In this document: piece by piece, positions 33,100 to 43,618 of the stretch
Position numbering within the stretch: the stretch's first letter is position 1
Layout: the number at the start of each line of letters is the position of its first letter
NCBI GenBank assembly: GCA_014529385.2
Contig: CM043944.1
Span: forward strand, 84,038,384 to 84,102,383
Origin: Adiantum capillus-veneris
Taxonomy: Eukaryota > Streptophyta > Polypodiopsida > Polypodiales > Pteridaceae
DNA length: 64,000 bases
Direction of reading: 5' to 3'
Notes under the pieces: model-generated
Databases searched by the model: none
The model's input: only the letters and a program-made list of their open reading frames with translations
Told to the model about the DNA's origin: nothing
Program-made: the position numbers and the translations under genes

Positions 33100-34230
33100 A
33101 GCATCTCACCAACTTGAGTTGTTTTCTGGGACGCCTCCATCTTTTTAGAGGCATTTATAAAGGCTCCTATGATTTTGAGATAGATATCTAGACTGCCAGC
33201 CGACATGGCAGCCCACCTCCAACAGGTCACCCGGTTATTGGAAATGATTGATCATTTCAAAAGGTTATTAGTCTAGGCCAATTGCAGGGACCTTGAACTT
33301 GAGACCAGCTCTGTGCAGGAGACCTCCTCCAACCAGGTCGCCTGCGTGTGACGCTTGAAGCTGGCGTGTTCAAACCACTTTATGATTAAACTCCAGGTAG
33401 TGTGGCAGCACAACAATGCTCGTCATCGGCTGGGCTGGTCAATATCGCGACTGCCACGTAGTGAGGCAGTCCGATATATAACCATCGAACCTCCGACACC
33501 TACCCCATCACGCCAACTTGCGAAGGATCAAGAATGGCGAACATCCATGACGCATAAGCTCGAAGAGAAGCTGCCCGCCACAAGGAGGAGCATCATCTAG
33601 CAGCCAGTTGGCGCCCATACCATGCATGAAGATACGTCGCCTCATTTGATCTACCCCTGCTCTTACAAAGCCAAAAAGACAGGCAAATCCAGTCTTTCTC
33701 ATACCTCCTCGGCCCATGCCACCTACAGAGATACTCTCTTTTTCCACCGGCATACACAGCTCCCTTGTTGTAGGTCGGCCAGCATCAGAAGATAGCAGCT
33801 TTATGTTGTAGGTCGTCATGTGTTGTGACTGATAGTGACTACCTGAGGGTTCTCAGAATCACGTCAAAGCCTACCAATCATGCAGCCTTGGGTTTGACCC
33901 TACAGCTAGTTGCCATGAAGGCCTATTTATCCGACAATTGATGAGGATAATATCCAAAGCGAGTTTCTTGTTATAGGTCTAACAAGGTACCTCCAAGACA
34001 TTAATCTCACGATCGCTTACCAATTGACTGTGTATTGTAGTCGTGCACACCTGCATGGCAATTACAGCTGCGGCCCAGGTTCCTTGACTGCGCAAATGTT
34101 GTTAACGGATTGTAAGACTCAAACGCCATAGGTGAGCCACAAAATTAAGCTGAGACACATTTTTTCCGAACACTGTTTGTTAGGACTCGGCTCCCAAATC
34201 AGACCAACCCATAAGGCATTCGCCATGGCG
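33100..34230. other. Interior of the Mutator-like element, unrecognised sequence
   Basis: Moderately GC-rich DNA with short frames on both strands, for example 33,355-33,600 (+) and 33,508-33,819 (-), which overlap antisense. I recognise no host gene. If this is a captured gene fragment (Pack-MULE type), only a protein or nucleotide search would show it. Confidence 0.35.
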
Positions 34231-34239
34231 CCAATAGTC

Positions 34240-34652
34240 TTTTGTATCTCTTCACTAGGCCTATTTGGGTTGCGTTTCAAAATGCAATGTGGAAGGGCCT
34301 GGTGAGGACCAATCATCCTATCCAGCAGCTAGCAACACACCTAACTTTTTTGTATCTCTTCACTAGTCCCATTTGGGTTGCGTTTCAAAACGCAATGTGG
34401 AAGGGCATGGTGAGGACCAATCATCCAACAACTAGCAATGTAGTTAATCATTTTGGTAGCTAGTAACTCCCTATTCAATTCCTGCATGACATGAGCAGGC
34501 AACCTCCCAATTGAGGCATTGATCTCCTACTCAGCCTCATTGTTTTCAGTCAAAAGATTCACGAAGCTCCTTCACTATTAAACCCCATCGAGTTGCTGAC
34601 AATCCACGCTTGTAACAGGAGCCTTTGACCTACTAGTACTGCTATTTGGAAC

Positions 34653-34701
<49 letters not shown>

Positions 34702-35240
34702 GGCCCTAATGATCTGCTTGCCTGAGCACACGGCTGCCCTCCATAGCGACTCCATCTAATCTTGCTAATGACTCAATCTACACCAACCTGCGTGGGCAAT
34801 AACATGGCCAAAACAAGTCAAATTTTGTTAATAATTCTTAGTTTGAAAGGCCACAATATCATAAGCTCTTGGGTGCAGATCAAGGTACTCATCAATGTCG
34901 CGATTGGAGCTCTTGCATGTGCGTAGAACTATTATGTCGTGCAAGAAAATGCTTTTGCATGGCACGGCTTGCAGTGCAAGCAAATAAGACCCTGTCACCT
35001 TTGGCGTCAAGTTAAGATTTTGATTTGAAACATTTTTTCTTCACCGAAGGAATTTGGTTTGCGTTTGGAAACGCAAGTTGCATACCCTTGGTGAGCTACG
35101 TCTTCACGAACCCTATTTTCTTTGCGTTTGGAAATGCAAGTTGGGGACCCTCCGTGAGTTTGATTTTCCAGTTTTGTCTTCACCGACCCTATTTTCTTTG
35201 CCTTTGGAAACGCAAATTGAGGGACCTCAATGAGAATTTT
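34240..35240. repeat. Dispersed palindromic units TTGCGTTTNNAAACGCAA in the MULE interior
   Basis: At least five units contain a short hairpin: 34,270 (one mismatch), 34,378-34,395 (TTGCGTTTCAAAACGCAA, perfect), 35,059-35,076 (TTGCGTTTGGAAACGCAA), 35,122 (one mismatch) and 35,199 (one mismatch). The first two units also share about 80 bp (TCTCTTCACTAG, ATTTGGGT, GGTGAGGACCAATCATCC). The later three share CCCTATTTTCTTTG and GGGACC. No coding meaning. Confidence 0.7.
34657..34698. repeat. (CT)n microsatellite
   Basis: About 21 CT units. Confidence 0.95.
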
Positions 35241-35878
35241 CTTTCTAAACCTAATCGTTTAGATTTCAAAATTGTCAATGTATGCCCTTAAACCTTCATC
35301 TTAACCAACCCTAATTTGGTTTTCATTTCAAAGCACAAGTAATCAAGCTCAATGAGCTTGTACGAAATATAGACCATTTGAATATTTCTCAAAGCTGCTA
35401 AAAATGACATGAGCTACTAATGAGTGCACCCAATGCATAGATTTGAAGCCAAAGCTCTAATTGTAAAAGAATTAGAAGCTTTGGCTCCAATATTACTTCT
35501 TGATTGGTGAATTGATGCCCAATATTCAATAAAGTTGAGCAATTTTTTGGCATTTTGGTTTGTATAACATTCAACAAAACTCTGCATGTTTTGATAGTAA
35601 GTTGGTAAGTGAGCAAGAGGGATAGCCAGGACAATTAACTATGTCTCAAAAGTGAAAATGAAGCGCAGTGCCTTGTATTGGGTAATGTCTCCCCAAGGGA
35701 ATGACATTGCATTTTTTGTGTGAATGGATTGATCTTGAATTGGTAGTAAACCTATGAAAAACAATGCTATGTTTTCATCACCCCCTTTTGGGGTTACATT
35801 TCAAAACACTAGCTACCCAAAGGACACAAGTTGAACTTTCATTGCTAGCATCCTCATCAAGTGCAAAATTATTGATCG

Positions 35879-36165
35879 TTAGATTCTATTAGAGTCATCA
35901 ACAAGTGTAAAAGGCTCAATCGTGTTGTATTGGTAATTCAACAAGTTACCCAATTCAAAGAAAGACTAACTTTATGTATTGTTAACATTGGTAAGATTAT
36001 TGAACTAGGCCTTACCTAAATGTTAGATTCTATAAGGGTCATGAACAAGTGTAAAAGGCTCAATCATGTTGTACGGGTAATTCAAAAGATTACTTGATTC
36101 AAAGAAAGACTACCTTCATGTCTTGTTGGCGTTGGTAAGCCAATTACTGACTATTAATGAAAAAG
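35879..36165. repeat. Tandem duplication, about 145-bp period
   Basis: Two units, starting at about 35,879 and 36,023, both contain TTAGATTCTAT, AACAAGTGTAAAAGGCTCAAT and GATTCAAAGAAAGACTA or close variants. Non-coding, within the Mutator-like element. Confidence 0.75.
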
Positions 36166-36637
36166 GCTCTTAGTGTCTAAAAAGACTTGTGTATCAATAA
36201 GTCCACTAGTTCTAATTTAGTCCCCTCAATATTTCTCAAATTTTAAATAGTGAAGTGCCATTAGTATTTACAACATGTTTTCTCAAATATCATTAGTTTG
36301 TTGGGGAGCATGGGTCTAATCTTTAAAAGAAAATTTAAAAATTATCATTTTACTTGTGATCTTTATACAAATCTCTATCGACCTTTTATTCTTGGTATCC
36401 TCACCAGTGGGCAATTTTTATTAGGATTAAGCTAAGATGCAATTCTCTTAATCCATGCTAATAGGGCCTCAAACAACATCAACGTTGATCAACAAGCCTT
36501 TAACTGCTTGCAACATCACTCAAGGGGGATTGAATATACTACTATGATCAAAAGTTTAATATTACTCCATCATGTTAAGAAGGACAACCATGTAAAAATT
36601 TCTATAGCTAGTTATCAATAAATTTGAAAAATATGAT

Positions 36638-37071
36638 AAATTTGGACTCACAAAGGGGCCTTTTAAGCAGTTTGACTTTACCTCTCTCTACCAAAACGGA
36701 CGCATGGATAAATTTTTGCAAACAAACTCCAAAGTTGGTGGAGATTTGACAAATAAAATGTTTTCTTTAAGCTCTATCTACTGATATATAGCACACCATG
36801 AGATTCCTCATATTTTAGAAGATTCTTTTTTTGATTCACCTATGATGTGACAACTATGTCGGAATCTAAGTGAATTAAAAAAAGTATCTTCTAAAATATG
36901 AGGAATCTCATGGCGTGCTATATATCAGTAGATAGAGCTTGAAGAGGACATTCTAACTGTCAAACCTCCGCCAACTTTGGAGTTTGTTTGCAAAAATTTA
37001 TCCATGTGCCCGTCTTGGTAGAGAGAGGTAAAGTCAAACTGCTTAAAGGGCCCCTTTGTGAGTCCAAATTT
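36638..37071. repeat. Foldback (hairpin) MITE within the Mutator-like element
   Basis: Arms of about 202 bp each (36,638-36,839 and 36,870-37,071) are near-perfect reverse complements around a loop of about 30 bp. The ends read AAATTTGGACTCAC; the right flank continues CCTAA. The arms contain CTACTGATATATAGC, as does a diverged copy at 57,450-57,904. No ORF. The transcript would form a long stem. Confidence 0.88.
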
Positions 37072-37079
37072 CACCTAAT

Positions 37080-38095
37080 GAATAAGAAGGACGTTGGATT
37101 TTCTAGTAAAGACCTTATTTATGAGATTACCAATGAAAAAGGACCATAATTAGATTTCATTTATTTAAATTTAATAATAGTTACGTTCCTCATAACATTT
37201 GAACAAGCATTCGGAAGTACTTTAGGGTGAGTGGCATTGATGTGCCTTCTCATAATTCTATTTCAAGATTCTAATGCCTTCATCATACCATTTCAACAAT
37301 GGTTTGGAAATACTTTATCTATGAGTGGCATTGTTATGCCTTCTTGTAATTGTATCTCATGAAGCACTTCAAATTTTCTTGTGCTAAAGCATTTGTGAGA
37401 ATCGATACCATTAACTTCTCGTCGTGTTATTGTATGAAGCATAATGCTTCCTAAAACACCTCAATGACAAGTAAAGGAATTGCAAAGCAAGATTGAAAGA
37501 TATCTTGTTCATTTGATTCTTTTGTCTTTGTTTTTATTTTTATATATGAGAGAAATGATGTTGGCCAAGACCTAGTTGGAGACGTGTATACGGTGTACCA
37601 TGCAAACTGACCATAATTCATATGGGTTCTTCATTAAGCTGTATCATGAAGCAACTTTTGAATGCTTGTTTAAAACACTAGTTGATCTCAATTGACACAA
37701 AATAAAATGCACAATCTCCCCTCACAAGCCATTATAAGAAGGACTCTTAAACCTTTGTTTGCAAGGGAAAAATCTCATATGCACAACTTACACTCAAGAG
37801 TGACAAAGAATGCTTCATAGTTCATAGTTCTTGCATGACTTTGATGGTCTTGATCAACTCATACTATGAAGCATTCTAAATGGTGCCACTTTTCTTTGAG
37901 ATTAGCTAGCCTATCACATTGGGAAAGTACTAATGTTTTGATTAGTGCCATGTGTATGTTTTCAAGAATGCTATCTCTTTATCTATGATAATTGGTGAAG
38001 TAAATATATCCATTAGCCAAAAGAAGGATCTGCAATATACATGCAAATAAATAATAAGATCCCTAAAAATACATATAAGCATTTACCTGCTTTTA
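37080..38095. other. MULE interior right part, degenerate short repeats
   Basis: AT-rich and non-coding. Loosely repeated phrases such as GAGTGGCATTG...TGCCTTCT (37,230 and 37,326) suggest eroded tandem units of about 100 bp. Nothing else recognised. Confidence 0.45.
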
Positions 38096-38370
38096 TTCAA
38101 AGGATGAGATAAGTGGTATTCTGTTATTTTAGAAAACCATATCCATTTAATAGTTTAAATTCATACCATGCATTAGAGAGTATGATAATGAAGGCGAACA
38201 CTTGTTGTAATTCATACGTGTATACATAGCATACAATGAACATTGATTTCCCACAAAATTTCTAGAAACAATATAATGTGTTCAATTTTTGCATCCCTTT
38301 CTTTATTTGCTCGCTTGTTGTCCCTCGCTCGCTTTTTGTCGCTCATTAAAAGATAGCACCCGGTAATAGT

Positions 38371-39219
38371 TAACTAATTATATCAGTCATAGATACATAT
38401 CAAGGAAGGATACATGTATTTTGGGAAGCCTTGATCAAATTTACAAGACAAAGGAGATTATTGAGAGCAGTTATAGGAGTCTAGAAAAACAAAGTGAATG
38501 TGCTAAGCTCAAGTCCTTAGAAAAGCTCTTTAGACTCTAAGTATGAAGTCTAGGAAGTCTAACTTGCCATAAATTATCTAAATTTTCGCAGGGTTTCAGA
38601 AGCACCTTGGTGGCACCTCCAAAAGCACTGTGCTAAGATTTTGCACAAGAGGTGAAAGTTTTAAAGCCCAAAGGGTGAGTGTTTTTTTTACCAAAGATTA
38701 TCTTAATTTAGAAGGTCCTCAATTAGAAGGTAGGTTGTAGCCTCGGGTCAACTTCCGAAACCTCCAAGGTTTGTGCAAAGGTCTTGCACCGGAGCTAATT
38801 AATAAGAAGGTAAGTTTATGATTTTTATTAAATGAAAGGGAAAAGCTAAAGACTAAGGCAATATCAACCCTTCCTCATTTAGTAATTTGACTCTAGTCTC
38901 TGTTTACTAAGCTTGGCTAGGCCACATGTCCAAAGTAGCACACACTTGCTTTGTGTGAACTTAGCAAGTATGTGTGGTGTCTCCATTTTCCAACAAGATT
39001 CCACAATAGGAGGGGGAAATTTCTATCATGCAAGGCAAGAGTGGACACGTGTATGGTATTCTTGAGTTGCATTGTGAGGTATTCCCACCTCATTGGTCAA
39101 GTGTGAAGCATTCTTATTGAAGTATAGTTGCACAATTTCTCAAGCGTATAAGAAGGAGCTCGTGGGGATTTTTGGCTCTTCTTACTCCTCTCACACACTC
39201 TCTCAAGTGCCCAAGTTAT

Positions 39220-39265
<46 letters not shown>

Positions 39266-39287
39266 GACTCTATGCTCAAGCTCTTAG
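38371..39287. repeat. Second copy of the non-coding block of 2658-3798 (right part)
   Basis: It continues, beyond the Mutator-like insertion, the block begun at 31,890-32,095. Shared landmarks with 2810-3798 are AGTTAACTAATTAT, AAGTATGAAGTCTAGGA, GTGGTGTCTCCA, and the (CT)n tract followed by TATGCTCAAGCTCTTA. After 39,287 the two copies diverge. Confidence 0.75.
39225..39263. repeat. (CT)n microsatellite
   Basis: About 19 CT units at the position equivalent to 3681-3759. Confidence 0.95.
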
Positions 39288-40804
39288 CTATGAATTTCCC
39301 AAATCCTCAGGGGATTCACTATGTAGTTTTGTATGGTATCCATGTGAGTGTAAGGAAAAGGGGTTTTCAATAGGGGTGTCATAAATATATACAATAGGGG
39401 TAGGCCCCACTTACTTTTTGATGTCTACCGTAGGTAGAGAGGGGGGAGGGGGAGAGAGAAGTTGCATGATTTAGAGGCATGTGTTACCTACATATATAAC
39501 ATTTTATGGGTATTTATAGAACCACAATATACAAATAAGATATATTAACGTCGTACTTTTCTTGAAGAGAAAACGGAGAACTAAGTCGAAGAAATGATTA
39601 GATAGTTTGTCTTTTGATTTTTTACTATGTGATAAATATTTCATTCCTTGATATATCCTCGGGCGATTGGTTCCATTTCTTCCATTTAGTCCTAATGAAA
39701 GGGTTCAATGCATTGCCATTGTCCAAGAACCAATGGTTTGAATCTAGTGGGGTGTTCTCTTTTCGGGGTTCTCTTTATACCATGTCTATCACTAAGGGTG
39801 AGACAAGTTGTTGGAATGTTGTCCTAGTATGAATATGAGCCGTCAGTTCTATGTGGAGAACAAAAAATTATGGGAGACACAGTACCATATTGTTTTTCTA
39901 CATTTATCTACATAATTGGCTATCATGTAGGGATATGAAAAATATTTTAAAGATTTGATTTTAATTGAGGTTGATATATAAGACTATGCCAATTACTTTA
40001 TGGAAGATGTCTTGGCCTATTGCTTGAAAAGTGTATGATATGTTTTTCTTGACTGTCAAGGATTTCACTGACGTGATCACGATCGTATGATCACGTTAAT
40101 AACGCATGTAGTTACACATAAGAAAGATGTGATCACGTTAATTGTTAACATGATCTTCATAGTGACCTTAAAAAACCAATAGAGCTGGTAGGCCCGCTGA
40201 GCCTTTTCATTTTCTCGACGGGGCCTTCCGGGCTATAGGGTTTTCTCGGCGGGCCCGACTGTTTATAGTAAACTTCTTCTTACTTTCACATTTTAACTAG
40301 GAAAATCCCTGGGTAGTCATCTCCTTGTGAATTGACTTAAAGTCACAAGTCCTTTTTTAACCGAATGTGATTCTTAATTCGGTAACCACTTCTAAAAATA
40401 TTTAAACCCTTCACCGAATATAAAGATATGAAACCAAAACAATTGAGAATTTGGAGAGTAATGCTGATTGTGATGAAGCCATTGGTCCATAAAACGGCCA
40501 AAGTTGGTTTTAGAAGATGAGCATATTTAAATAACGAGTTGATAGTCAAGGGTTGGTTGCCTTGTACTAGTGTATTGGGTATATAAAGATCCTTGAAGTC
40601 TTGCATTTTTCACCATCACAGATTTGAATTGATATACATTCTCACTGCACAATATGAGAGCTATAATCCTTAATTGGGTGAAATTAGTTTTTATATATTG
40701 AATTGGATGCATAAGTGGACTACAATCCTTGATTGGGTACATGTAGTCCTCAATTGTGTAATTGTATTGAACATCTCATTGTCTTGTTTTATGCATTGGT
40801 TTAT
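39288..40804. other. Intergenic interval upstream of the large retrotransposon
   Basis: No gene recognised. It contains a GATCACG-rich patch (40,070-40,150) and a GC-rich patch (40,200-40,260, TAGGGTTTTCTCGGCGGGCC). Segments 39,970-40,050 and 40,225-40,255 recur at 62,065-62,150 and 61,825-61,855, but in the opposite order. Confidence 0.5.
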
Positions 40805-41700
40805 TGTTAGCAGCAAGCTAACGTGGATACCATTTTTCGGAGTTCTCCTTGTAAAAACAATTATTATTTTGATAAATTGAGAATATTGTAACTTCTGTTT
40901 TCTTGATAAACCTTGTAATTAATGAGCCAGGGCTACAAGCTTCCAGATTGTATCAGCCATTCAATTCCCAGCTTTGGTAGAACTCCATATTATTACTTTT
41001 GACCACCCAAAAACCTTGGCTAAGGTATAAAAGCCAATTTTTGTAAGTTTTTTGATAAGAAATACACAGCGTGAGCTAACGGCGCTCACTTCTCTCCTTC
41101 TCGCGCTTCCTACTCCCTCCTCGATTGTCACATTGCGAATGCGTTTGTTGCATTACAACCGCATGTAAGAGCTCTACGCTTTGACGTAAGCCATTCACCG
41201 TATTTCGTAGCTTTTGGCGTCGCCAACCCGCGGCCTAATTTCATCATAACTAGGAATTTACCCTTTTAAAACGAAAACTAAGCATAGGCGGGGTATTGGG
41301 GCATCATTGCTAAGCATTTAGATGCATTCTGGGTCGAAAACGACTAGGTCAAAAATCCATTGTTGTTAATAATCGTGATTTTGAAACTTGACCGAAAGTG
41401 GGGTTTGAGGCCATTGGCATGTGTGCTTAGGTCTTATAAACTTTTTCTAGAAGTTCCATTACGTTTGGATGTCATTTGATGCTGTAACGGATGTGATTTG
41501 CTTGTCGATGAGCGATTGGGTTTTGGTGATTTCAGTCACTTAAATGTAGCTTGAGTTAGATGCGAGTTGTTAGTTGTTTTCCAAGAGATTGAAAACCTCT
41601 TGTAGCCTCTATGCACTAGTCGAGTCAGCTTCGTCCCATGGTTTGACAAATTAATCGTGGTTCTTGCTAATACTGCAATAAGATAGGATGGTGAGGTTAG
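40805..41700 (+). repeat. 5' LTR of the giant retrotransposon
   Basis: Begins TGTTAGCAGCAAGC and is collinear with 59,206-60,114. The 3' copy ends GGTTAGACA; the 5' copy passes from GGTTAG directly into GGCGCC. The simplest reading is a 4-nt loss of ACA plus the first T of the primer-binding site. It lacks an 11-nt repeat (TTATAAGTTTT-type) found in the 3' copy. Confidence 0.9.
41026..41033 (+). promoter_or_regulatory. TATA box of the 5' LTR
   Basis: TATAAAAG, about 220 bp into the LTR, after GGCTAAGG. It is identical at 59,427-59,434 in the 3' LTR. Likely pol II promoter of the element. Confidence 0.6.
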
Positions 41701-41722
41701 GGCGCCACTCCCGGGGATCGAA
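41701..41722 (+). promoter_or_regulatory. Primer-binding site, tRNA-Asp-like
   Basis: GGCGCCACTCCCGGGGATCG matches the complement of the 3' end of plant tRNA-Asp (TGGCGCC then GTTGCCGGGGATCG) except for four central bases and the missing first T. It directly follows the 5' LTR, as expected for priming of minus-strand synthesis. The match is to the tRNA sequence as I know it, not from a search. Confidence 0.65.
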
Positions 41723-43618
41723 GAGACCTAAACTAGGGAAAAACATGAGCGTCTTGTTTAATTGTCCTTTAAATTCCTCTAGGTTCGCTTAGAGTTCAAA
41801 ACTCTCTTTTAGAAATTTCATAGCTTAAGATTGTCGTCTTTTGCTGTGTAGAGGTAGCTTGGAAGTAATCGTACTTGCTGAGTACCTTTAGGAATATTGT
41901 AGGATTGTAGATTTAGATTAGGATTTGGAGAATGATTGGTAGACTAAACAAGTCTTAAGATCAAAACTCTGAAAAACATAAAAAACACAAGAAAACGAGT
42001 GTTTGTGGACACTTTCCACAATCCCATTGCATGAGAAACTAGGAGTAGGGTAAGTAGGACCCGAGGTGGATTTCATAGCATTGCTCTCTCTGAAAGAATC
42101 AAGTGTGAGTTGTTATGTAAGGTTGCAAAATTTCAGGTCTACGGCTGGAAATAGCATGAAAAGACTCGAATTCACTCAATCCAACTGGGGAGTAAGCGTA
42201 ACAGTTGTCTGAACTAGTGGGTAAGCTCAAGGACACTTCGAGGTAAAAATTTCAAGAAGTTGACCAAAACTCAGATTATATACTTTTTCTTGACTGTTTA
42301 GGCCAAACTAAGTTTTGACTTGATTCATAGGCTTAAAACACATCATAAAAGGACTATCATTAAGAAAATTTCAAAAAAGTGCTCATTTCAAGCCTCAAGT
42401 TAATAATCACGATTATTAACTTTTTGCTCTAATTTGGCCAAGGCTCATATCATTGACTCATTGCATGTGTACCAACAACTTTTGTAAAGGCCCAAGAGAT
42501 TTGGATCACTAAACTGACAAAAAACTGGGTGAAAACTAAAGTTTGTACTGACTTTTTGAATCTTGAGTGTGAATAGAGGAAAAATTTATCCAAACTTGTT
42601 GAAAATTGATTCATAGGCTTATATTGATGTGATAAACATGTGTATATGCTCAGCTGACCAAAACTTGCAAAAATTTGACAAAAGTAAATAATCGCGATTA
42701 TTTACATCTGCCTTGTTTTTGAAATTTTTTGACCAAGTTGGCATACCACTAGCTTTAGCATGTTGTAATAAGTCCACAAACCAAATTTGGTAAGATTTGG
42801 ATCACTGGAGTGAAAACTGTGACAAAAGTTGCAAAGTTTCTGCGGACAGATAATTGATGACCATTTGACAAAAAATTGTCTAAACTTGATGAAAATTGGC
42901 TAGTGACCTTAACATAAGGTGCTTAATAGATCTGTATCAAAGTTGGGACAAAAATTTATAAAAAATTATCAAAGTAAATAATCGCGATTATTTACATTTG
43001 CTTCAAAACTTGGTGATTTTGCGAATTTGAGTATACCACAAGGTCAAGCACATCAATTGGACCCCACAAATCAATTTTGGTGAAATTTGGACCACAAAAG
43101 TGAGACTTAAGCCAGATTCTCGAAATCAGAGTTTGCGGACACGGAGCAGTGGGTAAACTTGATCAAACTTTGTCCAAACTTGTTGAAACTTGCCCAAGGG
43201 CTTTAACAAGTTGTATACTTACCAAACCCATCCCGAAAATGCAAAAAAGTGACAAAAGTAAATAATTGCGATTATTTACTTCTGCTATCCAGAGACTTCA
43301 AATTTGACTTTTGGGCTTATGCAGTGTTAGATCAGCATAAAATAAGGCCACTAGGAAATTTTCGGTTCAATTGGATCAAAATACACTCAGTTTATAGATT
43401 GCAGATTAAACCTTTGATTCTGCTAAGCTGAATTTGAAAGTCAAAACTTCGACTTCCATAGCACGAATTGAAGTGAAATACACAGACCAATCACTGGAGT
43501 TCTCAAGCTCTACTATCCTTATAGAAAAATAGCTAATTTGATAAATTTTGTACAGGAATCAGGTTGCAGACGAGGAATCAGTGGCTTGACAGAAAGTTGC
43601 AATTGAGTCAAGTGGAAA
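41723..43618 (+). other. Long untranslated leader with palindromic repeat array
   Basis: About 1.9 kb separate the primer-binding site from gag. There is no credible ORF. From about 42,130 it consists of diverged tandem units of about 286 bp (listed separately). The length is unusual for gypsy leaders and could hold packaging or translation signals; that is inference. Confidence 0.65.
42130..43480 (+). repeat. Leader array: about 286-bp units centred on a 20-22-bp palindrome
   Basis: Palindrome centres occur at 42,399-42,420 (GTTAATAATCACGATTATTA core), 42,685-42,706 and 42,974-42,995 (perfect; core TAAATAATCGCGATTATTTA), and 43,258-43,279 (one mismatch). Start-to-start steps are 286, 289 and 284 bp. 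Each unit also carries loosely conserved phrases: GACAAAA just before the palindrome, and AATTTGG..AAATTTGGA about 80 bp after. A half-copy lies in each LTR (41,366 and 59,778). Confidence 0.88.

Larger units (their letters stand above)
32096..38361. mobile_element. Mutator-like element, 6266 bp, 9-bp target duplication, no transposase seen
   Basis: The ends are inverted: left GGATGCTATCATTTAA, right (reverse complement) GGGTGCTATCTTTTAA. Similarity extends for about 55 bp with mismatches (GAGCGAGGGA in both arms). The flanks are GGCAATAGT (32,087-32,095) and GGTAATAGT (38,362-38,370), a 9-bp duplication with one mismatch. The sequence on either side rejoins to match 2800-2830, which confirms an insertion. 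The interior holds a SINE, several tandem repeats and a foldback MITE, but no MULE transposase or gene that I recognise. Confidence 0.85.
20063..39287 (-). mobile_element. Ty3/gypsy family C element, decayed, interrupted by a hAT and a Mutator-like element
   Basis: Minus-strand order from high to low coordinate: shared non-coding block (39,287-38,371 and 32,095-31,930), protease (31,930-31,403), then after the hAT insertion the linker and RT (25,080-23,700), RNase H, integrase, polypurine tract and 3' LTR. Pieces on both sides of the two DNA transposons are collinear, which shows insertion into an existing element. Gag is not visible between the protease and the non-coding block, so the element had already lost gag or belongs to a deletion derivative. 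Confidence 0.65.

Noticed and set aside
33355-33819. Possible captured host gene in the Mutator-like element
   Set aside because: Two short antisense-overlapping frames without a recognised domain; only a search could decide.
42399-43279. Regularly spaced palindromes resembling a repeat-spacer array
   Set aside because: The spacing (about 286 bp), the plant context and the location inside a retrotransposon leader rule out CRISPR; the intervals are diverged copies of each other, not unique spacers.
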